From the NCBI GenBank assembly GCA_037447605.1, contig CM074804.1, positions 2,477,120 through 2,531,604 of the forward strand: 54,485 bases of DNA, in the 5' to 3' direction. Position 1 is the first letter of the stretch. The number at the start of each line of letters is the position of its first letter. Below the pieces are notes generated by a model. That model ran no database searches. It was given only the letters and a program-made list of their open reading frames with translations, and was not told the origin of the DNA. Positions 41,901 to 53,279 of the stretch are shown one piece after another. The stretch is from Zygnema circumcarinatum. Taxonomy: Eukaryota; Streptophyta; Zygnematophyceae; Zygnematales; Zygnemataceae. Both the position numbers and the translations under genes were made by a program.

Positions 41901-43828
41901 AGGTTTGAGCGAAGGCCTTTGAAGCCATGGAGGGTACCTGGAGGAGGGGGAGGAGAGGGCGGTCGCGGGGGAGGAGGAGGTGAAGGAGGTGGAGAGGGAG
42001 GAGGAGGGGGAGGAGGGGAGGGAGGAGGAGATGGAGGCACGAATCTTTGAACACAAATCGCCGTAGCTTGATATGGGCCCATGGAAGTGACTCCAAGATT
42101 TAGGTAGTCGAGGATCCCCATCTCATTTCCCAAAGGAAACATCAAAATTCCTTCGGGAATGGCCAAATAGGCGTAGTGGGGCGAATCATAGACGACAATT
42201 TTCCCCCCTGAAAATAAAGGAAAAGAAATAGAAATTTATTAGAACAAGATAAAAAAATGCATTGTTAAAAAAGCTGAACTGGGCCTTCGAAAATTGGATT
42301 CGAAACCTCAGTATGCAAGAGGGGAGAGGGGAGAGTGAGAGGAGAGGGACCTAGTGGCGGAGAGAGCGACAGTGGAGGGGGGCGAGGGAGAGAGAGGGAG
42401 AGGGAAAAGGAGGGGATGGGGAGAGGGAGAGGGAGAGAAACGGAGTGTGGGGTTTGGGGAGAGGGAGAGAGGGAGGGAGTGGGATTTGAAGGAATGGGGA
42501 TAGGGGAGGCCAAGAGGGAGAGAGTGAGGAGGGGGAGAGTGGGAGGACATGCGGAGGGGAGGGGGGGATGGGGATGAGGGAAAGGGAGAGCGAGTGGGAG
42601 AGGGAGAGGGGGGAGGGAGGGGAGGGGAAGAGGGAGAGGGAGTGGGATTTGAAGGATGAGGGGATGGGGGAGGCCGAGAGGGAGAGGGTTGGGGAGGGAA
42701 AGAGAGGGACGAAATGCGGAGGGGAGGGGAGGATGGGGGTGAGGGAGACGGAGAGGGAATGGGTGGGGGCGGCGAGAGGGAAGGAGGGAAAGGATGGTTG
42801 TAGACGAGGTGAGGGGATGGTAGAGGTGAGGACTTACCAATATCAGATGAGGAAGAGGTCCTAAACCCGTATGCGGAAACGCTCGCTTGGGGTCCTAACT
42901 CCTCCGAATACTGAATGTAATCCACAGCGACATTGTGCGTGCCGAGTTTGAATGCTCGACCGCTTGTGGCGTAAATTACTTTACTGGTTTTGTCGAAAGC
43001 GAAGGAATTTGGGTTTGGGAGGGAAAGTGGCGTACTTGAAATGACATTCTGTGTAAGAGGAAAGGGGTATGAGACTAAGGTTGAATTCTGAGAGAGGCAA
43101 GCCACGAATCCCGCCGTCCCCGTGGTTTCCGCCTCCGGAGAACACGAGCATTGCAGGGGCATGTAGTCGAGCGTCACAGTAGCCGTCTTCGTGACGCGCG
43201 TCCCGACAACTAAGAACGTCATCAGGCTATATGTGGTTCCGTCGGCCGTACAGGCCAGCAGAACGGAATTCGCGGAACAGAACGACGCCGCCACACATGT
43301 CTGTCGTTGAACCACAAAGGCGAGGGCCTGTCCGGAGGACGAGATCAACAAAGCGCCGCCGAAGTAGAGTCCATCGGCAACCAACAAGGTGGATCCGTCC
43401 GGAGAAATGTCAACTATGGCGGCGTTGATCGGGGTCGAGAGACGAGTTGCGCTCACGGGTCCACTGGAAGTTAAACGCACCACATTCAAATACGAGTTCA
43501 AGCTGGTGAGGTAGGCGAGCCCCGAGGAGGAGATGGCGCAGTCGAGGGTTTGGGAGAGGGAGTCCAATTTTGGGTCAATGGAGTCGCCCACAAAAGTTTG
43601 GCGATTAAGGTCGAGGAGATAGCCGACGGTTTCCATGCCGCCGTTTCCGTTATAGACGCTTCCAGCCGTAAAGGCCAACGGAAATTTGAGAGCTGATTGG
43701 GCGGAGACTCGGGAGAGAAGGGAGAGGAGGAGGGAGAGGGAGAGGAGGGGGAGGGAGAGGAGAGGGGTGGGAGCAGCATGGTGGGAGGGGGGGCGGGGAC
43801 AGATGGGAAATATTTCGGGTAAATTCAT
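38941..43828 (-). CDS. secreted modular glycoprotein: propeller-like head, five PAN-like modules, SPPPP hinges
   Basis: Predicted 1,179 residues. Minus-strand exons: 43828-42838, 42207-41938, 41807-41421, 41300-40914, 40766-40389, 40242-39346 and 39170-38941. Every intron is phase 1. The N-terminus holds a hydrophobic Leu/Ser signal peptide ending near VSAQSA. Residues about 45-400 form repeated short beta-rich segments (VDISPDGSTLLVADG, SGLAYLTSLNSYLNVV), like a secreted beta-propeller. Each of the next three exons encodes one six-cysteine PAN/Apple-like module (CGRLFPNYFFAPK..., QQCVEIC, GCFGF, CTMKGEPKG, GDSYV.C) followed by a (S)PPPP hinge. Exon 6 carries a fourth module with a very long hinge (about 180 residues), and exon 7 a divergent terminal module ending in WIAC. 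Extensin/pherophorin-type hinges imply hydroxyproline arabinosylation and a cell-wall or extracellular-matrix location. PAN domains bind proteins or carbohydrates. I know no named family with this exact order. Antisense open frames over the hinges are artefacts. Confidence 0.85.
42240..42835 (+). repeat. GA-rich intron 1 of the PAN-hinge gene with loose long repeats
   Basis: This is purine-rich on the plus strand, CT-rich on the sense strand. A block of the type GTGGGATTTGAAGGA(A/T)GGGG.GGAGGCC(A/G)AGAGGGAGAG occurs twice, near 42479 and 42641, showing local duplication within the intron. Confidence 0.7.
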
Positions 43829-46800
43829 TGAAAACCGAGAGGGATATTCCCCTCGGAATTTTTTTAAGGTTTAATTTTTGGGTACTTTCTGGAGTTAATA
43901 ATTTCAGGCGCGGTCCGCTCTCCGTCCGGACGAGAAAAAAGTCGAGTTGATTTCTTTTGGAGGGAAATCAATCATTCCTCGAATTGGTGGCACTGCAGCT
44001 GCACGCTGCAAAAATAAATAAACAAATAAATAAATAAATAAATAAATAAACTAGGGGTGGGGTATAAAGACATTTTACTCAGAAATTAAAGCATTGAAGT
44101 AAATTTAAGCTATTCTCTAATCTAAAAAAAGCAAACTTGAGTGCACGTCAAATCTGAGACTGCATTGGGCGGAAAGGAGCAGCTCCGTAAATTCCTCTCC
44201 CCCCCTCGCTGCCTTCCTTCTCACTCTCTGCCTACTCCCCCATCGCCCTCCCTCTCCTTCACCGAATCCCCGCCGTCGTCCTCACTCTCTCTCTCTCTCT
44301 CTCTCGCTCTCTCCCCCCCATTCTGCCCTCTCTCCTTTCCCCCTTCCTTCCCCCCATCTCTCGTTATACCTCCTCTCCCTCTTTCTCCCTTCCTCCCTTT
44401 ACTCCCACTTCCCTCTTCCCACTCTTCCTCCCTCCCTTCCTCTCCCTTCCTCAAACCACTCTCTCTCTCCCCCCCCCACAATCCTCCCCCCTCTCTCTCT
44501 CCCACTCATCCTAGCTCCCTCCCGCCCCCGCAGCTGCATCCGCAGGAGGGCGGCAGAGCAGTGTCCCATTTTCTCAAACCAGCATTGTCGAATGAAAAGG
44601 AAAATTTAAACCATAAGAACATGAAAATCAAGTAATATAATAAGTAAGAACGTACCGAAATTTTTCGATCGCAAAGCTAGCAAAACTCCTTCGTATATCC
44701 CTCTCTCGTCTCTCCCTCTCTCTCTCCTTCTCTCCCTCTCACTCTCCTTCTCTCCCTCTCTCTCCCTCTTCCTCGCCCTCCCCCTCTCTTTCTCTCAGAT
44801 GCCACCCCCCCGCCTCTCTTGCCTTGCAGGGCGGGCGAGGGCCGGCGCTAAGTATGGAGCGAGGGAGCGAGGGAGGGAGGGACGCGCCGATCGGCGCACA
44901 GCGCTTCGGCTCAGTTCCAAGGACGCCCAAAGCAAACTGAGGACCAGAAATGAGCTTACTTTGCAGCTATCTCGGGCACATTCGAAACCTTTGGGGGTAC
45001 CTGCTGACGAATCGGCTAAATCTCGGCCGTCTAAGGGCGGCCCGCCTTTCCCGCCGTGTTTTCAGGTCTTTCAAAGCTGCCCGCCGTCACTGAGAATCCA
45101 ATATTTTGTCGTACTACCACCAGTAGGTGTCGGTGACTTGATGTGGTGGTGACTACGTGACGGCCTCTTATTGGCTCCCAGCCTGAGTGGATCCTGTCGT
45201 TGCGGTTGACAGGCCCGGGCGCCAGCTGGCGGATCCGCACCCTGCCCGGGCGGCTCTGTCGTTTGCGCGCGTCGTTGATGGCCGTCAAATATAATTTAAT
45301 AAGCCAAAATGGCTTTTACAAATTTAGGTCCATTCGGCAGGCGCCACGTGCGCAGACATTTGAAAATCATTTATTCATAGCCAATTTAGCATTTACACAT
45401 TTTGGCGTACAGGTTTGACAGGAGGTGCGATATGACAGCTGCCATGATGCCACGTGGCAACTGCCTCGCTGTCTCATAGAAGGTCCTGACAGTTTGACGG
45501 GACATGTGGTTTTGTCGTATACAGGTTCCAGGCTGGCCTAGGTGCGGTTGCAGAAACGTCGCGCCAGATTCCCCGACAGACGCAATCTTCTGTTTGTCCC
45601 TTCCGTCGTTAAATTGAATTTTCGTACATTGTTTTGGACGTGGCGTGTTATGATTCGGCTGGTTCTGCCAGTTCGTTTGTCAACGCGGCAGTAAGTGCCC
45701 GTTATCTTTGTCGTCCGGCTGCGCTAGCTTCCGCCGACACGACTGAGTTGACCATGGCGCGACGTGGCTCATCCAGCGACGTCGGCGTTTCGGCGCTGAC
45801 TTCAGGGACTCACCGCAGTCAATGCGCGACCGCCTTCGCGCAGCCGCGGCAGAAGCACGTACGAGATCGGACGGCGGGGAGGGAGTCTCGGCAGGCGGAG
45901 CCGCTTTCCATGTCGCTGTGCGGCAGTTCCGGTCGTCTGCCATCCACGTGTCAGCGCCGCGTGAGGCAGCGTGGGCGCGAAGGACGGGGCTGATCCGCTG
46001 CGGCGCAATGATTGGCGGCCGGCGGCACGGGCCGGCGGTTGACGGCGGCGGTTGACGGAACGCGGCGCCAAATAGCGGCCGAGGGCGGCAGCCAATGGCT
46101 GCGCGCCGCGTGTACTCCTCGGAGGAGTGTGGCATTGAACTCGCGATGGATGGCGGTGCCATCATCAAAGGCACACGCGCAACAACAACAACAACAACAA
46201 CAACATGGGGAGGGGAACCACGAGGAGCCGACCGCTCACAACGGCCCCTAGGGACCGGATCGGCCCCAAGCAAGCAAGCAGGCACGCAAGCGGGCCCCTC
46301 CGCGTGGGCCCCATCAAGACCGCGCTCTTCGGTAGAGGCCGCCGCGGAGGGCGCCCATGGGGGCCACGTGGCGCGGAGGGAGGGCCGGACGGCCGCGGGG
46401 ACTCCATGTACCGCAGTTCCGTGTCAGGGCGCGGCAGACCTCAACGACATCGAACGGCAGACTGGAGCACTCTGGCGCAGGTGGATCGCGATGTCCCCAC
46501 TGTACGGTGCGGGCTTTGATGGCGGATTGAAGTCCCTCGTGGTTCCCCACGCTGCTTTTGTCCATGTACATTTGATGGCCTCGCCATCGTGAGTTCAATG
46601 CCATTTTCTCGCTTTGACGGAAGTTGTTGCTTTAGTATGGCACCATAATATGTCTTACTGACGATGTTCATGCCTTGCATGCCCTAATGGTGTGGATGCC
46701 ACCTCAGCGAATGAATGACTCGCCAGTCGCCACCTTCACGCCAGTGACGGATCCATGATGTTTGCTGACGGGGGGCTACGCCCTCTTTCAGCTTACAACA

Positions 46801-48295
46801 CATAAGATAAAATAAAACAAAGTGGACTTTTCAAAATCTGAGGGGGGTATAAGCCCCCCCAACTTGTATATGTATGTCCGCCAGTGCGCACGGCTCAGCA
46901 CTAGCACCTTCTTATATGCAGCACGCCAGCAAATACACACGAATCATTGCACATAACATGGCAAAAACAACATCCAACGATTTCCCTTTTCTTACCCAGC
47001 ATGGCCCGTCCCTCGCCCTAGTCTGCAGCGGCAGCCGCCCTTGCAAGCCGGCCTCCCTCCCTCCCGCGAGAGCACCGACCGACCGCGGGCATGGACTCGC
47101 CGCGACCAATGCCGCACGGTTCCATGTGGGTACGTTCTTTCAGTCGAATCTTGGCCTGAACTGAGACACGTGAAAGGTCAGTCAGAGCCGGACTGTTGTC
47201 CAGCCGCGTGTCCCGCCAAGTCGGCCACTTCGCCCCCACAAACTCCCGCCATGACATGGGTCGCATGTCCATTGGAGATAGGTACTGCGGGAGCTAGTGT
47301 TGGCGCGAACCATGCCCCCCATGGCCGTTCATACCTACATTGGCCCCACGCAGAGGCAGTCCCAAGGTCCAACGGACATTGCCCATGTTGCGAATGGCGT
47401 GCTAAGCTTCGAGCGGTTCTATGTTTAACGGAATAGGTCCCTTGTTCCGTCTGATACCACTGATTCCCGAAACGCTGTTACATGTTCTTTCGTACGGCTT
47501 TGCATCTCACCGTACAGTACTGTACAAGTTTGCGCCAGGTCCGTACCGCCCATAGTGCCACGTATGCCCTATTCTCCTTCCAGAACCTTCCTCGTCCCCT
47601 CCCTCCCTCCCTCCCTCCCTCTCTCCCTCCCTCCCTCCGCCTGCTCGCTCTCCTCTCTCTCTCTCTCCTTCCCCCCTTACCGGCGGGTGCTCCACCCACG
47701 TGGAGTCGCAGGATATTCGTTCGACCTTTTGGCGCAGGTGGGTGCCCTCGTGCTCTGCTTTGGGGCCGATGGGATCAGAGGCGTACGCCTTTACCGGCTT
47801 CTGGGGCTTTCTGGGATTCTGGAAATTCAGGGGACTTGAGTATCTTGGGCTCTTAGGATTAGGGGAGGGCTGGTTGTAGGGTTTTTCTCGCAGTTAGATT
47901 CCGCTGCCGAAGAGCAGTTAGAGGTTTTTTTACTTCTTTTGTTCCAGCTTGAGACTCCTTCTAGTTCGTTCCCCCTTCCTTTTTTTTTCTCAAATGAATT
48001 TGATGGTGTCATTTACGTGAAATTTAGAACTCGTACCTCCCCCCTCTCCCACCAACCTTCTCTCCTCCGTGATCGTCCTCTTCCCCCCCCCCCCTCTCTA
48101 TGCCTCATCCTCACTTCTCTCTCTTCCTTCACATCTCCCTCTCTCTCTCCCACCCTGGCTCTTCTCCCTCTCCTCCCTCTCCTCTCTCACCTCTCGCTCT
48201 CCTCTCCCTCTCGTCGCTCTGTCTGTCCCCTTTCTCCTCATCTCCCTTCTCCCTCCCTCCCTCTCCTAACCTCCCTTCTTCCAACGCATGTCCAG
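43829..48295. other. 4.5-kb gene-free region
   Basis: No family-level coding signal was found on either strand. Seen here: an AAATAAAT microsatellite (44015-44050), CT-rich sequence (44190-44520 and 44700-44800), CACGTG cores at 45345 and 45451, a CAA microsatellite at 46181-46204, a possible MITE at 46742-46886, and a CT-rich leader (48030-48290) before the DeSI gene. Open frames in 45600-46600 follow GC bias only. A leader exon of the DeSI gene may lie near 47700-47950. Confidence 0.55.
46742..46886. mobile_element. candidate hAT-like MITE
   Basis: The left end begins CAGTGACGGATCC and soon reads GACGGGGGGCTA. The reverse complement of the right end begins CACTGGCGGACAT and soon reads TTGGGGGGGCTTA. 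This imperfect terminal inverted repeat, with a G-run 28-30 bases in, resembles hAT-superfamily ends (CAGTGGCGGA...GGGGGGGCT). No coding capacity in 145 bases. The 8-bp flanks (CTTCACGC and CGCACGGC) do not form a clean target duplication, so this stays a candidate. Confidence 0.4.
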
Positions 48296-49410
48296 ATGGC
48301 GGAGAGGGTGGTCCTTCACGTCTACGACCTGTCGCAAGGCCTCGCTCGGCAGCTCTCTCTCTCTCTCCTCGGGAAAGTCATCGATGCGATTTATCACACC
48401 GGAATTGTCGTCTATGGCCGCGAATATTCTTTTGGAGCAGGAATAGAAATTGAACCCGTCGGGCACACCCGCTATGGGCGGCCAATTCAAGTTCTGGAAT
48501 TTGGGCACACGGAAGTTCCGCATGAGCTTTTTGAAGAGTATCTTGAAGACATTCGACCTCGCTACAGTGTGGAGACGTACAGTCTGCTGAGGCATAATTG
48601 TAATAATTTCAGCGACGAAGTTTTGCAATTTTTGGTCGGAGCTCGGGTCCCAGAGCACATCTTGAATCTCCCGTTGGAAGTGATCAACACTCCATTCGGA
48701 GCATCGCTAGGTAATAGAATTCAATCGAATTGAATTGAGTTTATATCTTGTTTATTTGTTCGGGTGCCATCTGAAGAGTGTAAGTTTTAGGTTTAGTTTT
48801 GGAACTGGTAAAGGTCTTCAATTGTACCTTCTGACTGGCATTTTCGGGTGCTTTTTTGTTTTTGTTTTTGGCAGTCCCAATGTTGGAGCAGATGGAGACG
48901 AGTCGTCGAGTCGGGCAAATGGGCGGATACGGAAATTTAGGGTTTCCTCAAACGCAGGGCGCAAATTCTATTAACTTCTCCTCCATTCCTGTCCCGAATA
49001 CAGTGAGCCCCTCCCCTGTTATTTCAAGTAGATCCGCCGCCCCAAACTCAACAAGATTCTCTCAAATTCCAGCCCCGTCGTCACATTCAACCTCAACCTC
49101 CACCCAAAAAAATTTCTCCTCTGGGCCTCCCGAGCCGGAATCTGCCACCACTGAAAGTGGCCCTATCTCAACGCCGCCTAAAGCAGCGTCCGCTCCTACT
49201 AAGGAAGCTTCCGGGGCTCCAAAGGAAACTTCCAAGAAGGACCCTTCTGGCGAGGCTAAAGCAAAAGTGCATGCGGAAATTTCAAAGGAATTTTCTGTTT
49301 TGATGGCGGCGGGCGGGATGAAGGCCAATGAGGCTGCGGCCCTTGCTTGCAAAATTGTGATGGAAAGGTACGGGGCTCTGAGGGGGGGCACGGCCCAAAC
49401 CAAGTCATGA
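48296..49410 (+). CDS. PPPDE-family deSUMOylating isopeptidase (DeSI-1-like)
   Basis: This is a cysteine isopeptidase of the PPPDE fold, whose relatives remove SUMO or ubiquitin-like tags. Predicted 316 residues. Exons: 48296-48710 and 48875-49410, in phase. The catalytic domain (residues 1-140) has VYDLSQGLARQLS, the catalytic His in YHTGIVVYGREYSFG, RYSVETYSLLRHNCNNFSDE with the catalytic Cys, and VINTPFGASL, all in family order. A Ser/Pro/Thr-rich linker (about 165-260) follows, then a conserved plant helical tail, EFSVLMAAGGMKANEAAALA. The ATG directly follows a TCCAG acceptor-like site after a CT-rich stretch, so the leader is probably spliced. Convergent with an OTU deubiquitinase gene. 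Confidence 0.92.
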
Positions 49411-50471
49411 ATTGGGCGGGAAAAAATGCCATGGGAACACGTGTGTATCTGTATTATGGAGTGACTTTATCAAGGTATATCGAGTTATTTTATCACGATT
49501 GCCGGTATTGCATGGCGACTTTATTGAGGTACGGAGGTATCGATGGGTTGCTTGGAGATACGGAGGTGCTAAATGACTTTTATTAAGGTATGGAGGGCGA
49601 CGGGGAATGATTTTATCAAGGTAGACAGGGATGGCACGACTCGTGAATTTGCCTGTAGAATATTCGAGTGAAATATTTGGAGATATACCGAAGTGATTGA
49701 TTGGCCTCTGAAGGCCGGAATTTGAAGCTACAGCTGTATTTATCAGGAGCTGAAGTTATGGTTTAAGTGTTGGTGTTAGGAATGTGGCTATTGATTATGG
49801 GCGGTAGGGACTTGGCTGGGTAGAGGGAGAGAGATTGTGAGCTGCTGAGAGAGGTAGCTGTAATGGCTTGTGCTTGTCGATCAATTGTTGCTCGAACACG
49901 CTCATGTTATTTGAAGGTCAGTCCACAACCCCATATTGGGAACCAACCAACCATCATTTTCTGTCCCACGGAACACATGGCGGTATCTTGGGACTTCGTC
50001 AGGTCATGTTTATTTTATCGACCGGCGAAGCCGTCGTGTGGCCTGGAGATGTTACATTTTCGGATTGACCTGCAAGCTTGCTGAAACTGTTGGGTTTTTT
50101 GTAGTTCGAGTTGTTGCATTTTTGGACCACCTGACATGACGGAACTTGGATTCTGGTTTCTGGTTTTTTGGAGAAGGCGGTCTCATATACACAAAAGTTA
50201 TTTTAAAAATACAAAACTACAATTGACAATTATATGTCTCCTTCTTTAACTATTCTTTGACTCCCGTTTCCTCCACGATTCATTATAGACAAATTGCCGT
50301 CGTCGAAAGCCCTAAGAAGCGAACTTGCATTTTGGTTTTCACTAGAAAGGAAGCCAACTCTTTCGCTTCAGCTCACTTTTTGGGTAATCTGCGCAACACC
50401 AAACAGTAATTCGAGTTTACGGGTTAGGGTTCGGTTGGCATCCCAAGGACCTAGAATTCAATTCTGAAAAT
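49411..50471. other. convergent 3' region of DeSI and OTU genes
   Basis: No gene was seen. 49470-49620 has a loosely repeated TTTAT.AAGGTA..GAGG motif about every 50 bases. Confidence 0.5.
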
Positions 50472-51885
50472 TCATAGTAGGTTCCACTCTAAGTGCTGGA
50501 ACATACCGGAAGCTACAGAAAGTAAATTGATTGGTTTATTCGAGGGCTGCAAGAGCGTGCGATGTGCAACGTCTGGGAGGTAGAGACATTTAAAAAAGAA
50601 GAAATCAAAATAGGGCTTGCAAACATCTTTTTCAGTTTTAAAAGTTTACCTTCGATGGCATAAATGGAGTTATAATGAACCTCCGCCCAAAAGCTCAGCC
50701 ACAGCTCTGCATATGCCTCCCCCCAGAAAAGATTATAAATAAATAGTGATTTCGCACACTCTCTCTCTTTCTCCACCACTCTCTCGCTCACCCCCCTCTC
50801 TTCCCACTCTCCCTCCCCCCTTCCTCGACCTCGCCCTCACTCTCTCCCTCTCCCTCTCCCTCAGTTTCTCCCTCTCCCTCGCACCCCCTCTCCCCCCCTC
50901 CACCCTCGTCCTCTCCCTCTCCCCTCTCCCTCTCTCTCCCCTTCCTCCCCTCTCGCCCCTCTCTCCCCTTAACCCCCCCACTCTCCCACCCCTCCCCCTC
51001 CCCCAATTTCAACAAACCTCGGAGCGGAGGGGACTGCCGGGGCACAATTTCGATCAAAAATTTGTTCTTGTAAGAAGTCACCAGCGAGATTTTTGCCCTA
51101 TACTGCCCGGCACCAAAAGTCACGGAAGTCAACAAAAGTCAACGTCAGTCGAGTTGCTACAAAAGTCAAAGCACAGCTCCGGTCAAAGTTGGTCAACGCT
51201 CAACCGGTCACTTCCAAAACAACTGCCTTCACAAATCAGTTTCCAAAAAAAAGACGAGGGGCGAATCTACTTTTCTCCGACCAAACAAAAGGGAGAAAAA
51301 AAGAGAGAAAAACGTGTTTACGTAATTGGCGGCTGCTTGCAAAGTAACGTGATCTCCCCACTCTCCATTCCTGAGGGGGCGGAAAACAGCATCCGACAAA
51401 AAAGTAAAAACAAAGGAAAGAGGATGGCCGGCAGATGATAGAAAAGAGAAAAAAAAAAAAAAGGACACGTTGTTTAAGGAAATCCTTACTTGCTCATTTT
51501 TTTCACATAGTCTGAAAAGTTTTCGGGCACGTGGGGCTCGTACAGCTCCTGAAAACTTTTCAGCTGCAAGCCATAACAGACCCACAAAACATTCAAGTGG
51601 CCAATAATAGGGTCCAAATCGAGTAAAAAGCTAAAAATCCATACTGACAGGAAAAAGAAAGGAAGTAAAGAAAGAAAGGAAAGCCAAATCTTCTCACTCT
51701 ACCTCTCTCTCTTTCTGTCTCTCCCTCTCCCCTCTCTTTCTCTCCCCCTCTCTCTCTCTCTCCCCCCCCCCTCCCCTCCCTGCCTTTCGCCAGCAAGGCC
51801 AAGGCCGCCACCTGGCTGACGATCTTGTAGCGCACTTTGGCGTGGTTGTCCGGAGTGCCGTACAGCTGGTCGGAGAGAGCACGGA
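50472..51885 (-). CDS. OTU-family deubiquitinase (plant OTU9-12 type), 5' part lost in gap
   Basis: This is an ovarian-tumour cysteine protease that cleaves ubiquitin chains. Minus-strand exons seen: 51885-51812 (starts in the gap), 51563-51490, 51370-51322, 51102-51018, 50706-50650 and possibly 50572-50472. The phases agree from one exon to the next. The protein reads FRALSDQLYGTPDNHAKVR (directly after the DGNCQ catalytic motif of the family), then YEPHVPENFSDYVKKMSK, NGEWGDHVTLQAAAN, SLVTSYKNKFLIEIVP and LSFWAEVHYNSIY with the catalytic His. This is the exact block order of plant OTU9-12 proteins. The Cys exon and the N-terminus should lie in or beyond the 100-N gap; no further exon is evident at 51986-52130. 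The terminal exon is the least certain. Confidence 0.88.
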
Positions 51886-51985
51886 NNNNNNNNNNNNNNN
51901 NNNNNNNNNNNNNNNNNNNNNNNNNNNNNNNNNNNNNNNNNNNNNNNNNNNNNNNNNNNNNNNNNNNNNNNNNNNNNNNNNNNNN
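51886..51985. other. assembly gap of 100 N
   Basis: Exactly 100 N bases, the usual placeholder for a scaffold gap of unknown size. It interrupts the OTU gene immediately upstream of the codons following its catalytic cysteine motif. Confidence 0.99.
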
Positions 51986-53279
51986 CAGAAACCGCCAGCA
52001 GGCCAGATCTGGAACTAATGAAGCTAGCGGGAGGGGATCCAGAAAAAAAAAGAATGAAAATTTCCAATTATTTGAAGGCATCACCAATGTCAGGGGGCCA
52101 CGTAGGACAAAATGTCGAGATTTAGGTCCCTCCTTTGTCCCATTTTTCGAGGACGTCGACGCGTACGGACAAAAGCGACAGAACCAATTGCCCGTGTGGC
52201 CGGCGCCGTACGCCCTTCCTCGGTTTGTTCTTTTCGAACCTTTGGAAATCGATTTAATGAAAGACCGTCATCCCAGAAACGCCACAGAAACTAAACGACA
52301 CAAAACCCGCAGGCAGTCCGAACTCGAGCCCGGCAAAGCCAAAAACAAAATATGCCCTCCCGCCCGCCGTCATTAAGGCCCAATCGCGCAATCTCGACCG
52401 TCCATTCCGGCAACGGCCGTTCGCCGCAACGGTTTCCATGATTTTATTCCAAATATTGTTTCCCGTCCCAATTCCCGGGGCGGATTTTAGTTATGAAAAA
52501 CCGAGTTTTCGGCAGCCAACTTTTCGTCCCATCGGCGGCCCTTCGCCTTTCGATTCCGACGGGCCCACCTCGGTCGCTCTCGCCCCCTCCCTCGTCCATC
52601 GCCTTCCTCCCCCGTCTCGTTCTCACTTTCCGCCCCCCCCTCATCCTCCCCTCGCTCCGACCCCGCACAGATCTTCGAGCCAATTGGTGTGTGAGCGATC
52701 GCCGATCGTGAAACGGAGGCCAACGCAGCAGGCATGCATGGAACGGCGTTGCCTCCGCGGGTAGCGTAGGACTGTGTGCTGCAGAGGCCGTACGGAATGC
52801 AGGGTGAGGTAGACCAGGGAAGGCAGAGGAGGAGGGAGATGTGACGGGAGAAGAGAGGGGAAAAACGAGATAGAGGGACAGAGCTTGGGGGGGGTCGGGA
52901 GAGGGAAGGGGATTAGCTACATAGGTCGGGGTCAGGGAGAGAGGGTGGGAAGGGGGAAGAGGAGAAGCCGGGGGAGAGGCGAGTGGTAACGAGAGGAAAG
53001 AGGGGAGGAATGCAGCGAGTGGAGGCAGGCGGATAGCGGAGTGAGAAGAGGAAGCAAAGGGAGAGGGGGGAGTGGGAGGGGGAGAGAGAAGAGTTAGGAG
53101 AAAGGGAGCGAAGAACGAAGCGGGAGAACAGAGACAGGCGAGAAAGAGAGGGACGACAGAGACAAGCACGAGAGCAAGAGCGAAAGCTTCAGCGAGCGAG
53201 CGGGAGAGAGAGTGAGAAATACAAAGAGAGAGAGAGGGAGAGAGAGGCGGGGAGCAAGGGGGCGAGAGAGAGCTCCGTC
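51986..53279. other. region between OTU gene and DUF620 gene
   Basis: No gene was recognised, although missing 5' exons of the OTU gene could lie at the left. 52790-53275 is GA-rich on the plus strand and forms the probable 5' leader of the DUF620 gene. Confidence 0.55.

Noticed and set aside
45634-46592. Open frames with ATG in good context, considered as genes
   Set aside because: No recognised motifs, no splice-consistent extension and composition follows local GC. Competing frames of equal length exist on both strands.
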